Shown here one piece after another: positions 18,286-27,087 of a DNA stretch of 64,000 bases. The position numbers were made by a program, and so were the translations under genes. How positions within the stretch are numbered: the stretch's first letter is position 1; every line of letters starts with the position of its first letter. Source of the stretch: Sediminicola sp. YIK13 (GTDB taxonomy: Bacteria; Bacteroidota; Bacteroidia; Flavobacteriales; Flavobacteriaceae); NCBI RefSeq assembly GCF_001430825.1, contig NZ_CP010535.1, positions 248,001-312,000 of the forward strand. Reading direction: 5' to 3'. The notes below the pieces were generated by a model. That model had not been told where the DNA came from, did no database searches, and saw only the letters and a list, made by a program, of their open reading frames with translations.

Positions 18286-19746
18286 TTATTCCTTGATTCG
18301 AATCAGCCACAACCCGAAAAAGGTCAATAGGCCATTTATGGGCAGTAATTCGTAACCCACCGCATAACCCCCAATATATTCCATCGGGATATTGGCGATT
18401 CCTACAATGATCAGGACAGAGGCAATGGCCACTATCCAAACATACCGATCCATGATTTTGTATTTGGTAAAGATGCCAAATGCGAATAAACCCAAGAGTG
18501 GGCCATAAGTGTATGTGGCAACCGTAAGTAGGCCGTCTATAACATTTTTATCAAGTACATATTTGAAGATTATGATCACAATGATCAATAGGATACTCAT
18601 TCCAACATGTGTTTTCTTACGGATGCTCTTTTGAATGGCTTCCGGACGCTTCTCAATATTTAAAAAGTCCACACAGAAGGAGGTGGTCAAGGCAGTCAGG
18701 GCACTGTCGGCGCTACTGTACGCGGCGGCAATAAGGCCTAGCATAAAAGTGACGGCCACGGTAATTCCCAAGCCGTTGTTGAGTGCTATTTCGGGAAACA
18801 GTAAATCGGATTTAGGTGACCCGTCCATCAAAGGAATGGCGATATTGAATTTGGCTGCGTATATAAAAAGAAGGGCTCCTAGAAGCAAAAAGATAAAGTT
18901 AACGACCACAAGGACCACCGTAAAGGAGATCATATTCTTCTGGGCGTCCTTCAAGGATTTGCAGGTGAGGTTCTTTTGCATCATGTCCTGATCAAGACCC
19001 GTCATACAAATGGTAATGAACATTCCGCCAATGAACGATTTTACAAAGTGGGTCTTATTGAATAATGAATCGGTAAATAAGATTTTATTGTACTGTTTCA
19101 ATTCATCCGAAGCCAAGAATTCAGTAAAGGTCCACCCCATTTCCTGATTGATAAAATAGATGCACAATCCCACGGAAACAAGCATAAACAAGGTCTGTAA
19201 GGAATCTGTCCAAACAATGGTCTTGATACCACCTCTAAAGGTGTAGATCCAGATCAATAGAATGGATAGGATCACGGTCATTTCAAAAGGCACGCTAAGC
19301 TCATCAAAAACAAACTGTTGCAACACAATGGCCACCAAAAATAGTCGGAACGCCGAGCCAAGTACCCTGGATATAAAGAAAAAGAATGCGCCGGTCTTAT
19401 AACTCACCTGTCCAAAACGTTGCCCCAAATACTCATATATAGAAGTAACATTAAGTTTATAATAGATGGGCAGGAGGACATAGGCTATTACAAAATACCC
19501 TACGAGATACCCAAATACCACCTGCATGTAGCTGAATTGGGAGGCTTCTACCCAACCTGGAACCGAAATAAAAGTAACCCCAGATAAAGAGGCTCCGACC
19601 ATCCCAAAGGCCACCAAGAACCAAGGCGATTGTTTGCCCGCTTTGAAGAAGTCGTTGTTGGAATCATTTTTTCCGGTAAGATAGGAGATGAATAAAAGCA
19701 CTAAAAAATAACACCCAATGAGGATCAGGATATGCGTGGCGGTCAT
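18286..19746 (-). CDS. Sodium:solute symporter family transporter
   Basis: 486 residues from the ATG at 19746 ([14 protein letters not shown]); an upstream in-frame ATG at 19767 overlaps a promoter-like TACTTTG sequence and is less likely. About 13 membrane helices are predicted. SSF features include the [20 protein letters not shown] segment in TM2, YEYLGQRFG after TM3, and [17 protein letters not shown] in TM8, which carries the Na2-site Ser pair. It imports a solute with sodium; the substrate cannot be read from the sequence. Confidence 0.92.
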   Translation of the reverse strand: MTATHILILIGCYFLVLLFISYLTGKNDSNNDFFKAGKQSPWFLVAFGMVGASLSGVTFISVPGWVEASQFSYMQVVFGYLVGYFVIAYVLLPIYYKLNVTSIYEYLGQRFGQVSYKTGAFFFFISRVLGSAFRLFLVAIVLQQFVFDELSVPFEMTVILSILLIWIYTFRGGIKTIVWTDSLQTLFMLVSVGLCIYFINQEMGWTFTEFLASDELKQYNKILFTDSLFNKTHFVKSFIGGMFITICMTGLDQDMMQKNLTCKSLKDAQKNMISFTVVLVVVNFIFLLLGALLFIYAAKFNIAIPLMDGSPKSDLLFPEIALNNGLGITVAVTFMLGLIAAAYSSADSALTALTTSFCVDFLNIEKRPEAIQKSIRKKTHVGMSILLIIVIIIFKYVLDKNVIDGLLTVATYTYGPLLGLFAFGIFTKYKIMDRYVWIVAIASVLIIVGIANIPMEYIGGYAVGYELLPINGLLTFFGLWLIRIKE

Positions 19747-19800
19747 AAAAATAAATTTGCATCGCAAAGTACAAAAAGATAAAACATAAATCTAAAATCG

Positions 19801-19808
19801 TAATTTTG
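19801..19808 (+). promoter_or_regulatory. -7 box directly in front of recR
   Basis: TAATTTTG matches the consensus and ends 4 bp before the recR ATG at 19813. Transcription would start at or next to the start codon, which suggests a leaderless mRNA. Confidence 0.6.
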
Positions 19809-19812
19809 TCCT

Positions 19813-20433
19813 ATGGAATTTTCTTCGAAATTATTGGAAAATGCAGTTTATGAAATGTCTCAATTGCCGGGCATTGGTAAACGGACTGCATTGCGGCTTG
19901 TGCTTCATATCTTAAAGCAGCCCAGTGAGCAGACGTTAAGACTCACATCAGCCCTGCAACGTGTAAGGAACGATATTAAGTTTTGTTCCAACTGTCATAA
20001 TATTTCCGATGTAGCTTTGTGCGAGATTTGTGCCAATCCTAAAAGGGATGAGAGCCTGGTCTGTGTGGTGGAGGACATCAGGGATGTCATGGCGATAGAA
20101 AATACAGGACAATATAAAGGACTCTATCATGTTTTGGGTGGTAAGATCTCTCCAATGGAGGGCATAGGGCCACAAAATCTGACCATTTCATCTTTAATGA
20201 CCAAAGTGAAAGAGGGAATCATAAAGGAATTGATCTTTGCGCTGAGTTCCACTATGGAAGGCGATACAACCAATTTTTATATTTACAAACAGTTGGAAGG
20301 GACAGAGGTAAAAACATCTACTATTGCCCGAGGTATCGCTGTGGGTGATGAATTGGAATATGCAGATGAGGTCACCTTGGGGCGAAGTATTATTAACCGT
20401 ATCCCTTTTGAGAATTCATTAAAATCGTCCTAA
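19813..20433 (+). CDS. recR: Recombination mediator protein RecR
   Basis: 206 residues, standard length. The helix-hairpin-helix [20 protein letters not shown] is at 15-34, the C4 zinc finger ([16 protein letters not shown]) at about 58-73, and the Toprim domain follows, opening with [15 protein letters not shown]. RecR acts with RecO and RecF to load RecA at gaps. The gene diverges from the SSF symporter and precedes the E2 gene. Confidence 0.96.
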   Translation: MEFSSKLLENAVYEMSQLPGIGKRTALRLVLHILKQPSEQTLRLTSALQRVRNDIKFCSNCHNISDVALCEICANPKRDESLVCVVEDIRDVMAIENTGQYKGLYHVLGGKISPMEGIGPQNLTISSLMTKVKEGIIKELIFALSSTMEGDTTNFYIYKQLEGTEVKTSTIARGIAVGDELEYADEVTLGRSIINRIPFENSLKSS

Positions 20434-20483
20434 GAAACAAACTAAAAAATGGGATTAATATAATTGTAAGGTCTTTTTTTTAG

Positions 20484-20491
20484 TATTTTTG
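20484..20491 (+). promoter_or_regulatory. -7 box of the E2 gene
   Basis: TATTTTTG lies 38 bp before the ATG, with a TTG at 20464-20466 in the -33 region. Confidence 0.55.
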
Positions 20492-20528
20492 CAAATTATC
20501 AAACCAAATAAGCATACAAAGTATCAAT

Positions 20529-21878
20529 ATGTCAAGATTCGAATTAAAATTGCCGCAGATGGGCGAAAGTGTTGCAGAGGCAACCCTGACCTCATGGTTA
20601 AAGGAAGTTGGTGATACCATTGAAATGGATGAAGCCGTTTTTGAGATAGCTACTGATAAGGTAGATTCCGAAGTTCCTAGTGAAGTGGATGGTGTTTTGG
20701 TGGAGAAATTGTTTACTATAGATGATGTGATCAAGGTGGGACAGACTGTCGCCATCATAGAGATCGCCGGGGACGGCCAAGATGATGATGAGGGTGGCTC
20801 CGCAGCAAGCAAGGAGGAAGAAGTACCGCAACAAGTGGTGGAAGAATTGGAAGACAATATGGAAGGGGCAAAGGAAACTACGGCATCTCCCGCAATGGCT
20901 TTTGACGAGTCCGATAAATTTTATTCCCCTTTGGTAAAAAATATAGCCAAGCAAGAGGGTATTTCTGTTGCCGAATTGGATACCATAAATGGTACAGGTA
21001 AGGATAATAGGGTCACAAAAAATGATATTTTGGAGTATGTGGAGAATAGGGCTTCGGGCAAACAAGCCCCCGTTTCAGATCCACAGCCTGCAGTAGCAAA
21101 ACAAGAACAAACAGTTGCGGCTAAAATGGCCGAGGAGAAGCCAAAAGCCACCCCAGTTCAGGTTGGCAGTGGTGATGAGGTAATCCCAATGTCCCGTATG
21201 GGGAAACTCATTGCCCAGTATATGACCGCGAGTATTGCTACTTCGGCCCATGTGCAGAGTTTTGTGGAGGTAGACGTTACCAATGTGGTGAACTGGAGAA
21301 ATAAAGTGAAGAACACTTTTGAGAAAAGGGAAGGAGAGAAACTTACGTTTACTCCTATCTTTATGGAAGCCATAGCCACAGCATTGAAGAAGTATCCAAT
21401 GATGAATATTTCTTTGGATGGCGACAATGTTATTAAAAAGAAAAACATCAATTTGGGAATGGCAGCTGCCTTGCCAGATGGAAACCTTATTGTTCCGGTG
21501 ATAAAAAATGCGGACCAGTTGAATTTGGTTGGGATGGCGAAAGCGGTAAATGATTTGGCCAATAGGGCCAGGAACAATGCCCTAAAGCCAGACGAGATCA
21601 AGGAAGGCACATACACCGTAACCAATGTGGGTACTTTTGGCAGTGTTTTTGGAACACCCATTATCAATCAACCACAGGTAGGGATCATGGCATTGGGAGC
21701 AATTCGCAAGATTCCTTCTGTTATTGAAACTCCAGAAGGGGATTTAATAGGTATCCGGAGCAAGATGTATCTTTCCCATAGTTATGACCACAGGGTGGTA
21801 AATGGAGCCTTGGGAGGAATGTTCGTTAAGGCCGTGGCTGATTATTTGGAGGCCTGGGATGTGAATAGGGAAGTATAG
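20529..21878 (+). CDS. Dihydrolipoamide acyltransferase, E2 of a 2-oxoacid dehydrogenase complex
   Basis: 449 residues. The lipoyl domain (about 1-80) has the lipoylated Lys44 in EIATDKVDSEVP. An acidic/Ala linker leads to a peripheral subunit-binding domain (about 135-172, with VAELDTINGTGKDNRVTKNDI), then the acyltransferase core from about 220. The core active-site motif is SYDHRVVNG: His421 is present but the usual Asp of HxxxDG is Asn425, a variant I believe recurs in Bacteroidota E2 proteins. It is probably the branched-chain or a pyruvate-type complex; the E1 and E3 genes are not adjacent. Confidence 0.92.
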   Translation: MSRFELKLPQMGESVAEATLTSWLKEVGDTIEMDEAVFEIATDKVDSEVPSEVDGVLVEKLFTIDDVIKVGQTVAIIEIAGDGQDDDEGGSAASKEEEVPQQVVEELEDNMEGAKETTASPAMAFDESDKFYSPLVKNIAKQEGISVAELDTINGTGKDNRVTKNDILEYVENRASGKQAPVSDPQPAVAKQEQTVAAKMAEEKPKATPVQVGSGDEVIPMSRMGKLIAQYMTASIATSAHVQSFVEVDVTNVVNWRNKVKNTFEKREGEKLTFTPIFMEAIATALKKYPMMNISLDGDNVIKKKNINLGMAAALPDGNLIVPVIKNADQLNLVGMAKAVNDLANRARNNALKPDEIKEGTYTVTNVGTFGSVFGTPIINQPQVGIMALGAIRKIPSVIETPEGDLIGIRSKMYLSHSYDHRVVNGALGGMFVKAVADYLEAWDVNREV

Positions 21879-21901
21879 TAATTGTTGTTAATATATTGTA
21901 A

Positions 21902-21930
21902 AATGCTCCAGGTTACTGGGGCATTTTTCG
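21902..21930 (+). terminator. Terminator after the E2 gene
   Basis: AATGCTCCAG (21902-21911) pairs with CTGGGGCATT (21916-21925) around a GTTA loop, followed by a T-run. Confidence 0.85.
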
Positions 21931-22097
21931 TTTGCAATACTATTTCTAAAAGGAAGGAATTGGACAGCTATAATTCTTTCTTGGAAGTGATTATTGGAAT
22001 AACTTAACAAAATATTAGGGGGCACTTCGCATGTCTTCTTCGTTTAAAACTGTGTCAAACCTTATCTTTAGCGGATAAACAAAATAGTTTTACTTTA

Positions 22098-22223
22098 ATG
22101 ATTTCTCCTCTCCCGATGAAGAAATGGCTCCGCCTTTTTTCAATAGTTCTACTGCCAATAACCCTTTTTTCCCAGAACGAATCCATAAAAATGTTTCTCG
22201 TCTTTGATGCAAATAGGGGTTAG
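22098..22223 (+). CDS. Small ORF with a signal-peptide-like N-terminus
   Basis: 41 codons (35 if the second ATG at 22116 is used). The product, MKKWLRLFSIVLLPITLFSQ followed by only about 15 residues ending FDANRG, looks like an intact export signal attached to almost nothing. The remaining 426-bp gap shows no continuation in any frame. It may be the stump of a decayed secreted-protein gene or a genuine small exported peptide. No database family was recognised. Confidence 0.3.
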   Translation: MISPLPMKKWLRLFSIVLLPITLFSQNESIKMFLVFDANRG

Positions 22224-22277
22224 TCGGGTATTGGTCGAATTAAAACAGTAATCTTTTCATCCTCTATTTCTAAAAAC

Positions 22278-22285
22278 TATCTTTG
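22278..22285 (+). promoter_or_regulatory. -7 box of the exonuclease gene
   Basis: TATCTTTG, a perfect consensus match, 18 bp before the ATG at 22304. Confidence 0.65.
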
Positions 22286-22303
22286 TAGAAATCATATATA
22301 AGG

Positions 22304-23080
22304 ATGCAATTAAACCTCACAAGGCCCATCTGTTTTTTCGATTTGGAAACAACAGGAATCAATGTGGCAAAGGACAGAATAGTAGAGATTTCTATTTTAA
22401 AAGTATATCCCAACGGGAATAAGGAGAGTAGGACATGGTTGGTGAACCCAGAAATGCCAATTCCTGCAGAAGTGGTTGCCGTTCATGGTATTTCCGATGA
22501 GAAGGTGGCTAATGAGCCTACTTTTAAGGAGCTGTCCAAGGAAATTTACAGCATGATCAAGGATTGTGATCTTGGAGGTTTTAATTCCGATCGCTTCGAT
22601 ATTCCGTTGCTGGCGGAAGAAATGCTTCGGGCAGAGGTCGATTTTGACATGAAGAGTACTGTTTCTGTGGATGTTCAGACCATTTTCCACAAAATGGAAA
22701 AAAGAACCCTAGCAGCCGCCTATAAGTTTTATTGTGATAAGGAACTGACCGATGCCCATAGTGCGGAAGCCGATACCAATGCGACTTATGAGGTGCTGTT
22801 GTCCCAATTGGATCGCTATCCGGAATTGGATAACAATATTAAAAAATTGGCAGAGTTTTCCACGCACAGGCAATTTGTAGATTTTGCCGGTTTTATTGCA
22901 TTGGATGAAGACGGAGAAGAAATTTTCTCCTTTGGGAAGCACAAGGGCAGAAAGGTGCATGATGTCTTGGAAAAAGAGCCAGGGTATTTTGGTTGGATAT
23001 TGAATGCCGATTTTCCATTGTATACCAAAAAAGTGCTCACTCAAATAAAACTGAGTAAGCTCAATAATAAATTAGGGTAA
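22304..23080 (+). CDS. DnaQ-like 3'-5' exonuclease (DEDDh)
   Basis: 258 residues. The exonuclease fold at about 9-175 has FFDLETTG (Asp13 and Glu15), GFNSDRFDIPLL (third acidic site) and the DEDDh His/Asp in AHSAEADT. The C-terminal ~60 residues (IALDEDGEEIFSFGKHKGRKVHDVLEKEPGYFGWIL) match the small putative quorum-sensing-regulated/DUF3820-like appendage often fused to such exonucleases. It probably trims DNA or RNA 3' ends. It begins the run leading to the FAH-Hpt-cinA genes. Confidence 0.9.
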   Translation: MQLNLTRPICFFDLETTGINVAKDRIVEISILKVYPNGNKESRTWLVNPEMPIPAEVVAVHGISDEKVANEPTFKELSKEIYSMIKDCDLGGFNSDRFDIPLLAEEMLRAEVDFDMKSTVSVDVQTIFHKMEKRTLAAAYKFYCDKELTDAHSAEADTNATYEVLLSQLDRYPELDNNIKKLAEFSTHRQFVDFAGFIALDEDGEEIFSFGKHKGRKVHDVLEKEPGYFGWILNADFPLYTKKVLTQIKLSKLNNKLG

Positions 23081-23163
23081 ATACAATCTTTGTCCTTATT
23101 TTGGCGAATCCTATTTTAAATATCAAAAGGATATTCTGTAGTGTCAAATATTGAATCAAGAGC

Positions 23164-23775
23164 ATGAAAATCATCTGTATAGGTCGCAATTATGCCGACC
23201 ATATCAAAGAATTGAATAATGAAAGGCCTACAGATCCGGTGGTTTTTATAAAGCCAGATTCTTCGGTTCTACCCAAAGAGCAGGATTTTTACATACCTGA
23301 ATTCACCAAAGATGTCCATTATGAAGTGGAGGTTTTGGTGAAAATCAAGAAGGTGGGGAAGCATATCGAAGAAAAGTTTGCCCATACCTATTATGACGAG
23401 GTTGGACTTGGGATAGATTTTACTGCCAGGGATGTACAATCTGCCTTAAAGGAGAAAGGTTTGCCCTGGGAAAAAGCCAAAGGTTTTGATGGTGCCGCCG
23501 TGGTGGGGAAATGGTTGCCCAAGTCAAATTTTAAGGATTTGAACAATTTAAATTTTTCGCTCTCCAAAAACGGGGAATTGGTACAGGAAGGAAATACTAG
23601 TATGATGCTGTGGAAGATAGATGAGATCATCGCCTATGTGTCTACCTATTTTATGCTGAAAAAGGGAGATATTATTTTTACGGGAACCCCTGCCGGTGTA
23701 GGAAAAATTGAAACAAATGATTACCTTTCAGGTAAGCTTGAAAACGAAGAGTTATTTACGGTAAAAATAAAATAA
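23164..23775 (+). CDS. Fumarylacetoacetate hydrolase family protein
   Basis: 203 residues, the compact FAH type. Metal-binding and active-site segments are visible: the N-terminal KIICIGRNYADHIKE, then VHYEVEVLVKI with the acidic ligands, GIDFTARDVQ, and FTGTPAGVGKI. Family members hydrolyse C-C bonds or decarboxylate beta-keto acids such as oxaloacetate with Mg or Mn. Its stop overlaps the start of the Hpt gene by 1 bp. Confidence 0.92.
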   Translation: MKIICIGRNYADHIKELNNERPTDPVVFIKPDSSVLPKEQDFYIPEFTKDVHYEVEVLVKIKKVGKHIEEKFAHTYYDEVGLGIDFTARDVQSALKEKGLPWEKAKGFDGAAVVGKWLPKSNFKDLNNLNFSLSKNGELVQEGNTSMMLWKIDEIIAYVSTYFMLKKGDIIFTGTPAGVGKIETNDYLSGKLENEELFTVKIK

Positions 23776-24113
23776 TGATTTACAGTTTAGACAAATTAAA
23801 TGAAATGGCAGAAGGGGATGAGGAATTTATCAACTCTGTAATAGCTGTATTCTTAGATGAGGTGCCCACCGATTTGGAATTATTGGAACAGGCTATCGAG
23901 AAAAAGGATTATGGCAATGTGTATCAATTGGCACATAAAATAAAGCCAAATGTTGACCTTTTAGGGATGGAGCAGACCCGAGCGAATGCCTTGGAGATAG
24001 AAACTCTGGGAAAAACCGAAGGTAGTGGAGATGCCATCGATAAATTATTTCCCTTATTAAAAAATGATATCCATCAAGTGGTATCCGAGCTTAAGAAAGA
24101 CTTCAATTTATAA
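23775..24113 (+). CDS. Histidine phosphotransfer (Hpt) domain protein
   Basis: 112 residues, a stand-alone four-helix Hpt domain. The phospho-accepting His is in [17 protein letters not shown] at about residue 55. It can shuttle phosphoryl groups between a hybrid sensor kinase and a response regulator, but no kinase or regulator is adjacent. It overlaps its neighbours by 1 bp on both sides (TAATG), so it is translated together with the FAH protein and CinA. Confidence 0.88.
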   Translation: MIYSLDKLNEMAEGDEEFINSVIAVFLDEVPTDLELLEQAIEKKDYGNVYQLAHKIKPNVDLLGMEQTRANALEIETLGKTEGSGDAIDKLFPLLKNDIHQVVSELKKDFNL

Positions 24114-25360
24114 TGCTTGCAGAAATCATAACCATTGGGGATGAAATCCTAATTGGGCAAATTATTGATACCAATTCTGCTTTTATCGCTCATGAGCTAA
24201 ACCAAATAGGGGTTTCTGTCTATCAGATCACTTCCGTACAGGATGAGCGCAAGCATATTCTCAAGGCTTTTGAGGAAGCCGAGTCCAGGGCAGATGTAAT
24301 AATTATCACGGGAGGCCTAGGGCCTACCAAGGACGATATTACCAAACGGACCCTTTGTGAGTATTTTGGGGACACCCTTGTGGAGAGCAAAGAGGTGTTG
24401 GATCATGTAGAAGAGCTTTTCAAAAACTATATTTCCACACCAATTTCAGATATGAACCGCAGACAGGCATTGGTGCCTTCCAGGTCCACGGTATTAAAGA
24501 ATGCCTATGGAACGGCTCCAGGGATGTGGATAAAGCACAATGGTAAGGTATTTGTATCTCTACCCGGAGTGCCTTTTGAAATGAAGAGCCTTATACGGAA
24601 CGAGGTAATCCCCAGAATTGTCAACGAGTTCCATAGACCTTTTATTCTACATAGAACGTTGATCACTTACGGAGTGGGCGAGAGCGCCATTGCAGAAAAA
24701 ATAGAAGATTGGGAGAACGCACTGCCGCCCTTCATTAGGTTGGCCTATCTGCCCAATCTTGGGAAGGTGAGGTTGCGGTTGACGGCCAAGGGCACGGACA
24801 AGGAGGGCATAGGCATGGCCGTTGATGAGGAAATCCAAAAACTTCATGGCATCATTGGGGATATTATCTTTGGAGAGGACCAAAATGGCGCTTTGGAAGA
24901 AGTCGTAGGCAAAATACTGGCCAAAAAGAAATATACGTTGGCCACGGCGGAGAGTTGTACCGGAGGGGCCATTGCAGAGCGAATTACTTCTGTACCAGGA
25001 GCTTCAGCTTATTTTAAGGGAAGTGTGGTCAGTTATGCCACGGAAGCCAAAATTAAGGTGCTCCAGGTGCCCGAAAAGATGATAAATGATGATTCTGTGG
25101 TCAGTGAAGCCGTTGCAAAGTCCATGGCGCAGAACGTAAAGGAACTTTTTAATACAGATTTTGCAATTTCTACAACTGGGAACGCCGGACCCACAAAAGG
25201 AGATTCTGATGCAGATGTAGGAACGGTGTATATTGCAATTGCCTCACCATCTGGTGTTTATGCTGAGAAATTCATGATGGGGAACCATCGGGAACGTATC
25301 GTTCAGAAGTCCGTGAACAAGTCTTTTGAGCTTTTGCAAAAAGAAATTCTAAAATTCTGA
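24113..25360 (+). CDS. cinA: CinA family protein (NMN deamidase/ADP-ribose pyrophosphatase type)
   Basis: 415 residues, full length. The N-terminal molybdopterin-binding-like domain (about 1-170) has [19 protein letters not shown] and the [12 protein letters not shown] loop. The C-terminal CinA domain (about 255-410) has [23 protein letters not shown], with the Ser nucleophile of NMN amidohydrolases, and [12 protein letters not shown]. The protein recycles pyridine nucleotides. It is last in the three-gene overlapping run and is followed by the ribosomal-protein promoter. Confidence 0.94.
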   Translation: MLAEIITIGDEILIGQIIDTNSAFIAHELNQIGVSVYQITSVQDERKHILKAFEEAESRADVIIITGGLGPTKDDITKRTLCEYFGDTLVESKEVLDHVEELFKNYISTPISDMNRRQALVPSRSTVLKNAYGTAPGMWIKHNGKVFVSLPGVPFEMKSLIRNEVIPRIVNEFHRPFILHRTLITYGVGESAIAEKIEDWENALPPFIRLAYLPNLGKVRLRLTAKGTDKEGIGMAVDEEIQKLHGIIGDIIFGEDQNGALEEVVGKILAKKKYTLATAESCTGGAIAERITSVPGASAYFKGSVVSYATEAKIKVLQVPEKMINDDSVVSEAVAKSMAQNVKELFNTDFAISTTGNAGPTKGDSDADVGTVYIAIASPSGVYAEKFMMGNHRERIVQKSVNKSFELLQKEILKF

Positions 25361-25368
25361 AAAAAGAA

Positions 25369-25400
25369 TTTTGCCTTCCCATAAAAAAGATATAAATTTG
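25369..25400 (+). promoter_or_regulatory. Promoter of rpmB-rpmG-DUF4295
   Basis: -33 TTTTG (25369-25373), 19-bp spacer and -7 TAAATTTG (25393-25400) match the Bacteroidota consensus. The leader to rpmB would be about 27 nt. Confidence 0.75.
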
Positions 25401-25433
25401 CATCCTGTTTAAAATCACACTAAAAGTAGCGAA

Positions 25434-25670
25434 ATGTCAAAAGTTTGTGAAATTACTGGAAAGAAAGCTATGTTTGGTAACAACGTCTCTTTTTCCATTA
25501 ACAAAACCAAGAGAAGATTTGATGTAAATCTTTCTAAGAAACGTTTTTATATCCCTGAAGAAGACCGCTGGGTAACCCTAAAGGTAACTTCTAAGGCGTT
25601 GAAATCCATCAATAAAAAGGGGATATCAGCAGTTATAAAAGAAGCAAGAGCAAAAGGATTGGTTAAGTAA
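25434..25670 (+). CDS. rpmB: 50S ribosomal protein L28
   Basis: 78 residues. The N-terminus SKVCEITGKKAMFGNNVSFSINKTKRRFDVNL and the RWVTLKVTSKALKSINKKG segment are diagnostic for bL28. It heads a three-gene ribosomal cluster (L28, L33, DUF4295) that precedes ftsY in Bacteroidota. Confidence 0.98.
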   Translation: MSKVCEITGKKAMFGNNVSFSINKTKRRFDVNLSKKRFYIPEEDRWVTLKVTSKALKSINKKGISAVIKEARAKGLVK

Positions 25671-25691
25671 TCCGTAAATAAAAAGATAACA

Positions 25692-25874
25692 ATGGCAAAG
25701 AAAGGTAATAGGATCCAAGTTATTTTGGAGTGCACGGAGCATAAAGAATCCGGCATGCCTGGTACTTCTAGGTATATCACTACCAAGAACAAGAAGAATA
25801 CTCCAGATAGGATGGAAATTAAGAAATTCAACCCTATCATGAAGAAAATGACAGTTCATAAAGAAATAAAATAA
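25692..25874 (+). CDS. rpmG: 50S ribosomal protein L33
   Basis: 60 residues. It shows the bL33 pattern ([42 protein letters not shown]). Only one of the zinc cysteines of C+ forms is present, so this is the zinc-free type. It starts 21 bp after rpmB. Confidence 0.98.
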   Translation: MAKKGNRIQVILECTEHKESGMPGTSRYITTKNKKNTPDRMEIKKFNPIMKKMTVHKEIK

Positions 25875-25880
25875 TACGTC

Positions 25881-26036
25881 ATGGCAAAGAAGACCGTAGC
25901 GAGTTTACAGACAAGCTCAAAAAGATTAACCAAAGCCATTAAAATGGTAAAGTCGCCAAAAACTGGTGCTTATACTTTTGTGGAATCAGTAATGGTTCCT
26001 GAAATGGTAAACGATTGGATGGCAAAACAGAAATAA
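25881..26036 (+). CDS. DUF4295 family small ribosome-associated protein
   Basis: 51 residues, starting 6 bp after rpmG: AKKTVASLQTSSKRLTKAIKMVKSPKTGAYTF followed by VESVMVPEMVNDWMAKQK. It is the short Lys-rich protein always found after rpmG in Bacteroidota (DUF4295), thought to be a lineage-specific ribosomal or ribosome-associated protein. No enzymatic motif. Confidence 0.92.
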   Translation: MAKKTVASLQTSSKRLTKAIKMVKSPKTGAYTFVESVMVPEMVNDWMAKQK

Positions 26037-26056
26037 TACTTGCCAAAATATATTTT

Positions 26057-26087
26057 AAAGCTACTTTCCATCGAAAGTAGCTTTTTT
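26057..26087 (+). terminator. Terminator of the rpmB operon
   Basis: A 12-bp stem AAAGCTACTTTC (26057-26068) / GAAAGTAGCTTT (26073-26084) with a CATC loop and a T-run. Confidence 0.92.
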
Positions 26088-26094
26088 ATTTTCA

Positions 26095-26102
26095 TATCTT
26101 TG
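26095..26102 (+). promoter_or_regulatory. -7 box of ftsY
   Basis: TATCTTTG, a perfect match, starts 8 bp after the terminator T-run and 23 bp before the ftsY ATG at 26125. Confidence 0.65.
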
Positions 26103-26124
26103 GGTAATAGAAGTAGTATAACAA

Positions 26125-27087
26125 ATGAGTTTATTTAAAAAGATATTTTCTTCCGAAAAGAAGGAAACCCTGGATAAGGGTTTAGAGAAGTCCAAGACCA
26201 GTTTTTTTTCAAAATTGGGAAAAGCAGTTGCCGGTAAAACCAAGGTAGATGATGATGTTTTGGATAATCTGGAGGAAGTATTGGTCACTTCGGATGTCGG
26301 AGTGAATACTACCCTTAAAATTATCGAGAGAATAGAGGCCAGGGTATCCCGTGATAAATATATGGGTACTGATGAACTTAATGTGATCCTCCGTGAAGAA
26401 ATTGCAGGCCTTTTATCCGAAACCAATGTAGGGGAGGAGACAGAGTTTGTAGTTCCCAAGGACAAAAAGCCCTATGTGATCATGGTGGTTGGTGTCAATG
26501 GGGCCGGTAAGACCACCACTATTGGGAAATTGGCCCATCAATTCAAAAAACAAGGTTATAAGGTTGTACTGGGTGCCGCGGATACGTTCCGTGCGGCGGC
26601 GATAGATCAATTACAAGTTTGGGCAGACCGCGTAGATGTGCCCATCGTAAAACAGGCTATGGGGAGTGATCCTGCTTCGGTCGCTTTTGATACCCTAAGT
26701 TCTGCCATGAAACAAGATGCCGATGTGGTAATTATAGACACCGCGGGTCGCTTGCACAACAAGGTAAACCTGATGAACGAGCTTACCAAAGTGAAAAGGG
26801 TAATGCAAAAGGTGGTCGCAGATGCACCCCATGATGTCATGCTGGTACTCGATGGCTCTACAGGTCAGAATGCCTTTGAACAGGCAAAGCAGTTTACCAA
26901 GGCTACCGAAGTAACCTCTTTGGCAGTTACGAAATTGGACGGCACCGCCAAAGGTGGTGTGGTCATTGGAATCTCCGATCAGTTTAAGGTCCCTGTTAAG
27001 TATATCGGGGTTGGTGAGGGTATCGAAGATCTTCAAATATTTAATAAGTACGAGTTCGTCGATTCATTTTTTGGTGGTAAAAATTGA
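26125..27087 (+). CDS. ftsY: Signal recognition particle receptor FtsY
   Basis: 320 residues. A short basic N-terminus precedes the N domain and the GTPase G domain: P-loop GVNGAGKTT (123-131), DTFRAAAIDQLQ, DTAGRLHN and TKLDGTAKGG, ending GVGEGIEDLQIF. It docks the SRP-ribosome complex at the membrane. The acidic A domain of E. coli FtsY is absent, as usual in this phylum. The stop TGA overlaps the TTG start of the next gene. Confidence 0.97.
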   Translation: MSLFKKIFSSEKKETLDKGLEKSKTSFFSKLGKAVAGKTKVDDDVLDNLEEVLVTSDVGVNTTLKIIERIEARVSRDKYMGTDELNVILREEIAGLLSETNVGEETEFVVPKDKKPYVIMVVGVNGAGKTTTIGKLAHQFKKQGYKVVLGAADTFRAAAIDQLQVWADRVDVPIVKQAMGSDPASVAFDTLSSAMKQDADVVIIDTAGRLHNKVNLMNELTKVKRVMQKVVADAPHDVMLVLDGSTGQNAFEQAKQFTKATEVTSLAVTKLDGTAKGGVVIGISDQFKVPVKYIGVGEGIEDLQIFNKYEFVDSFFGGKN

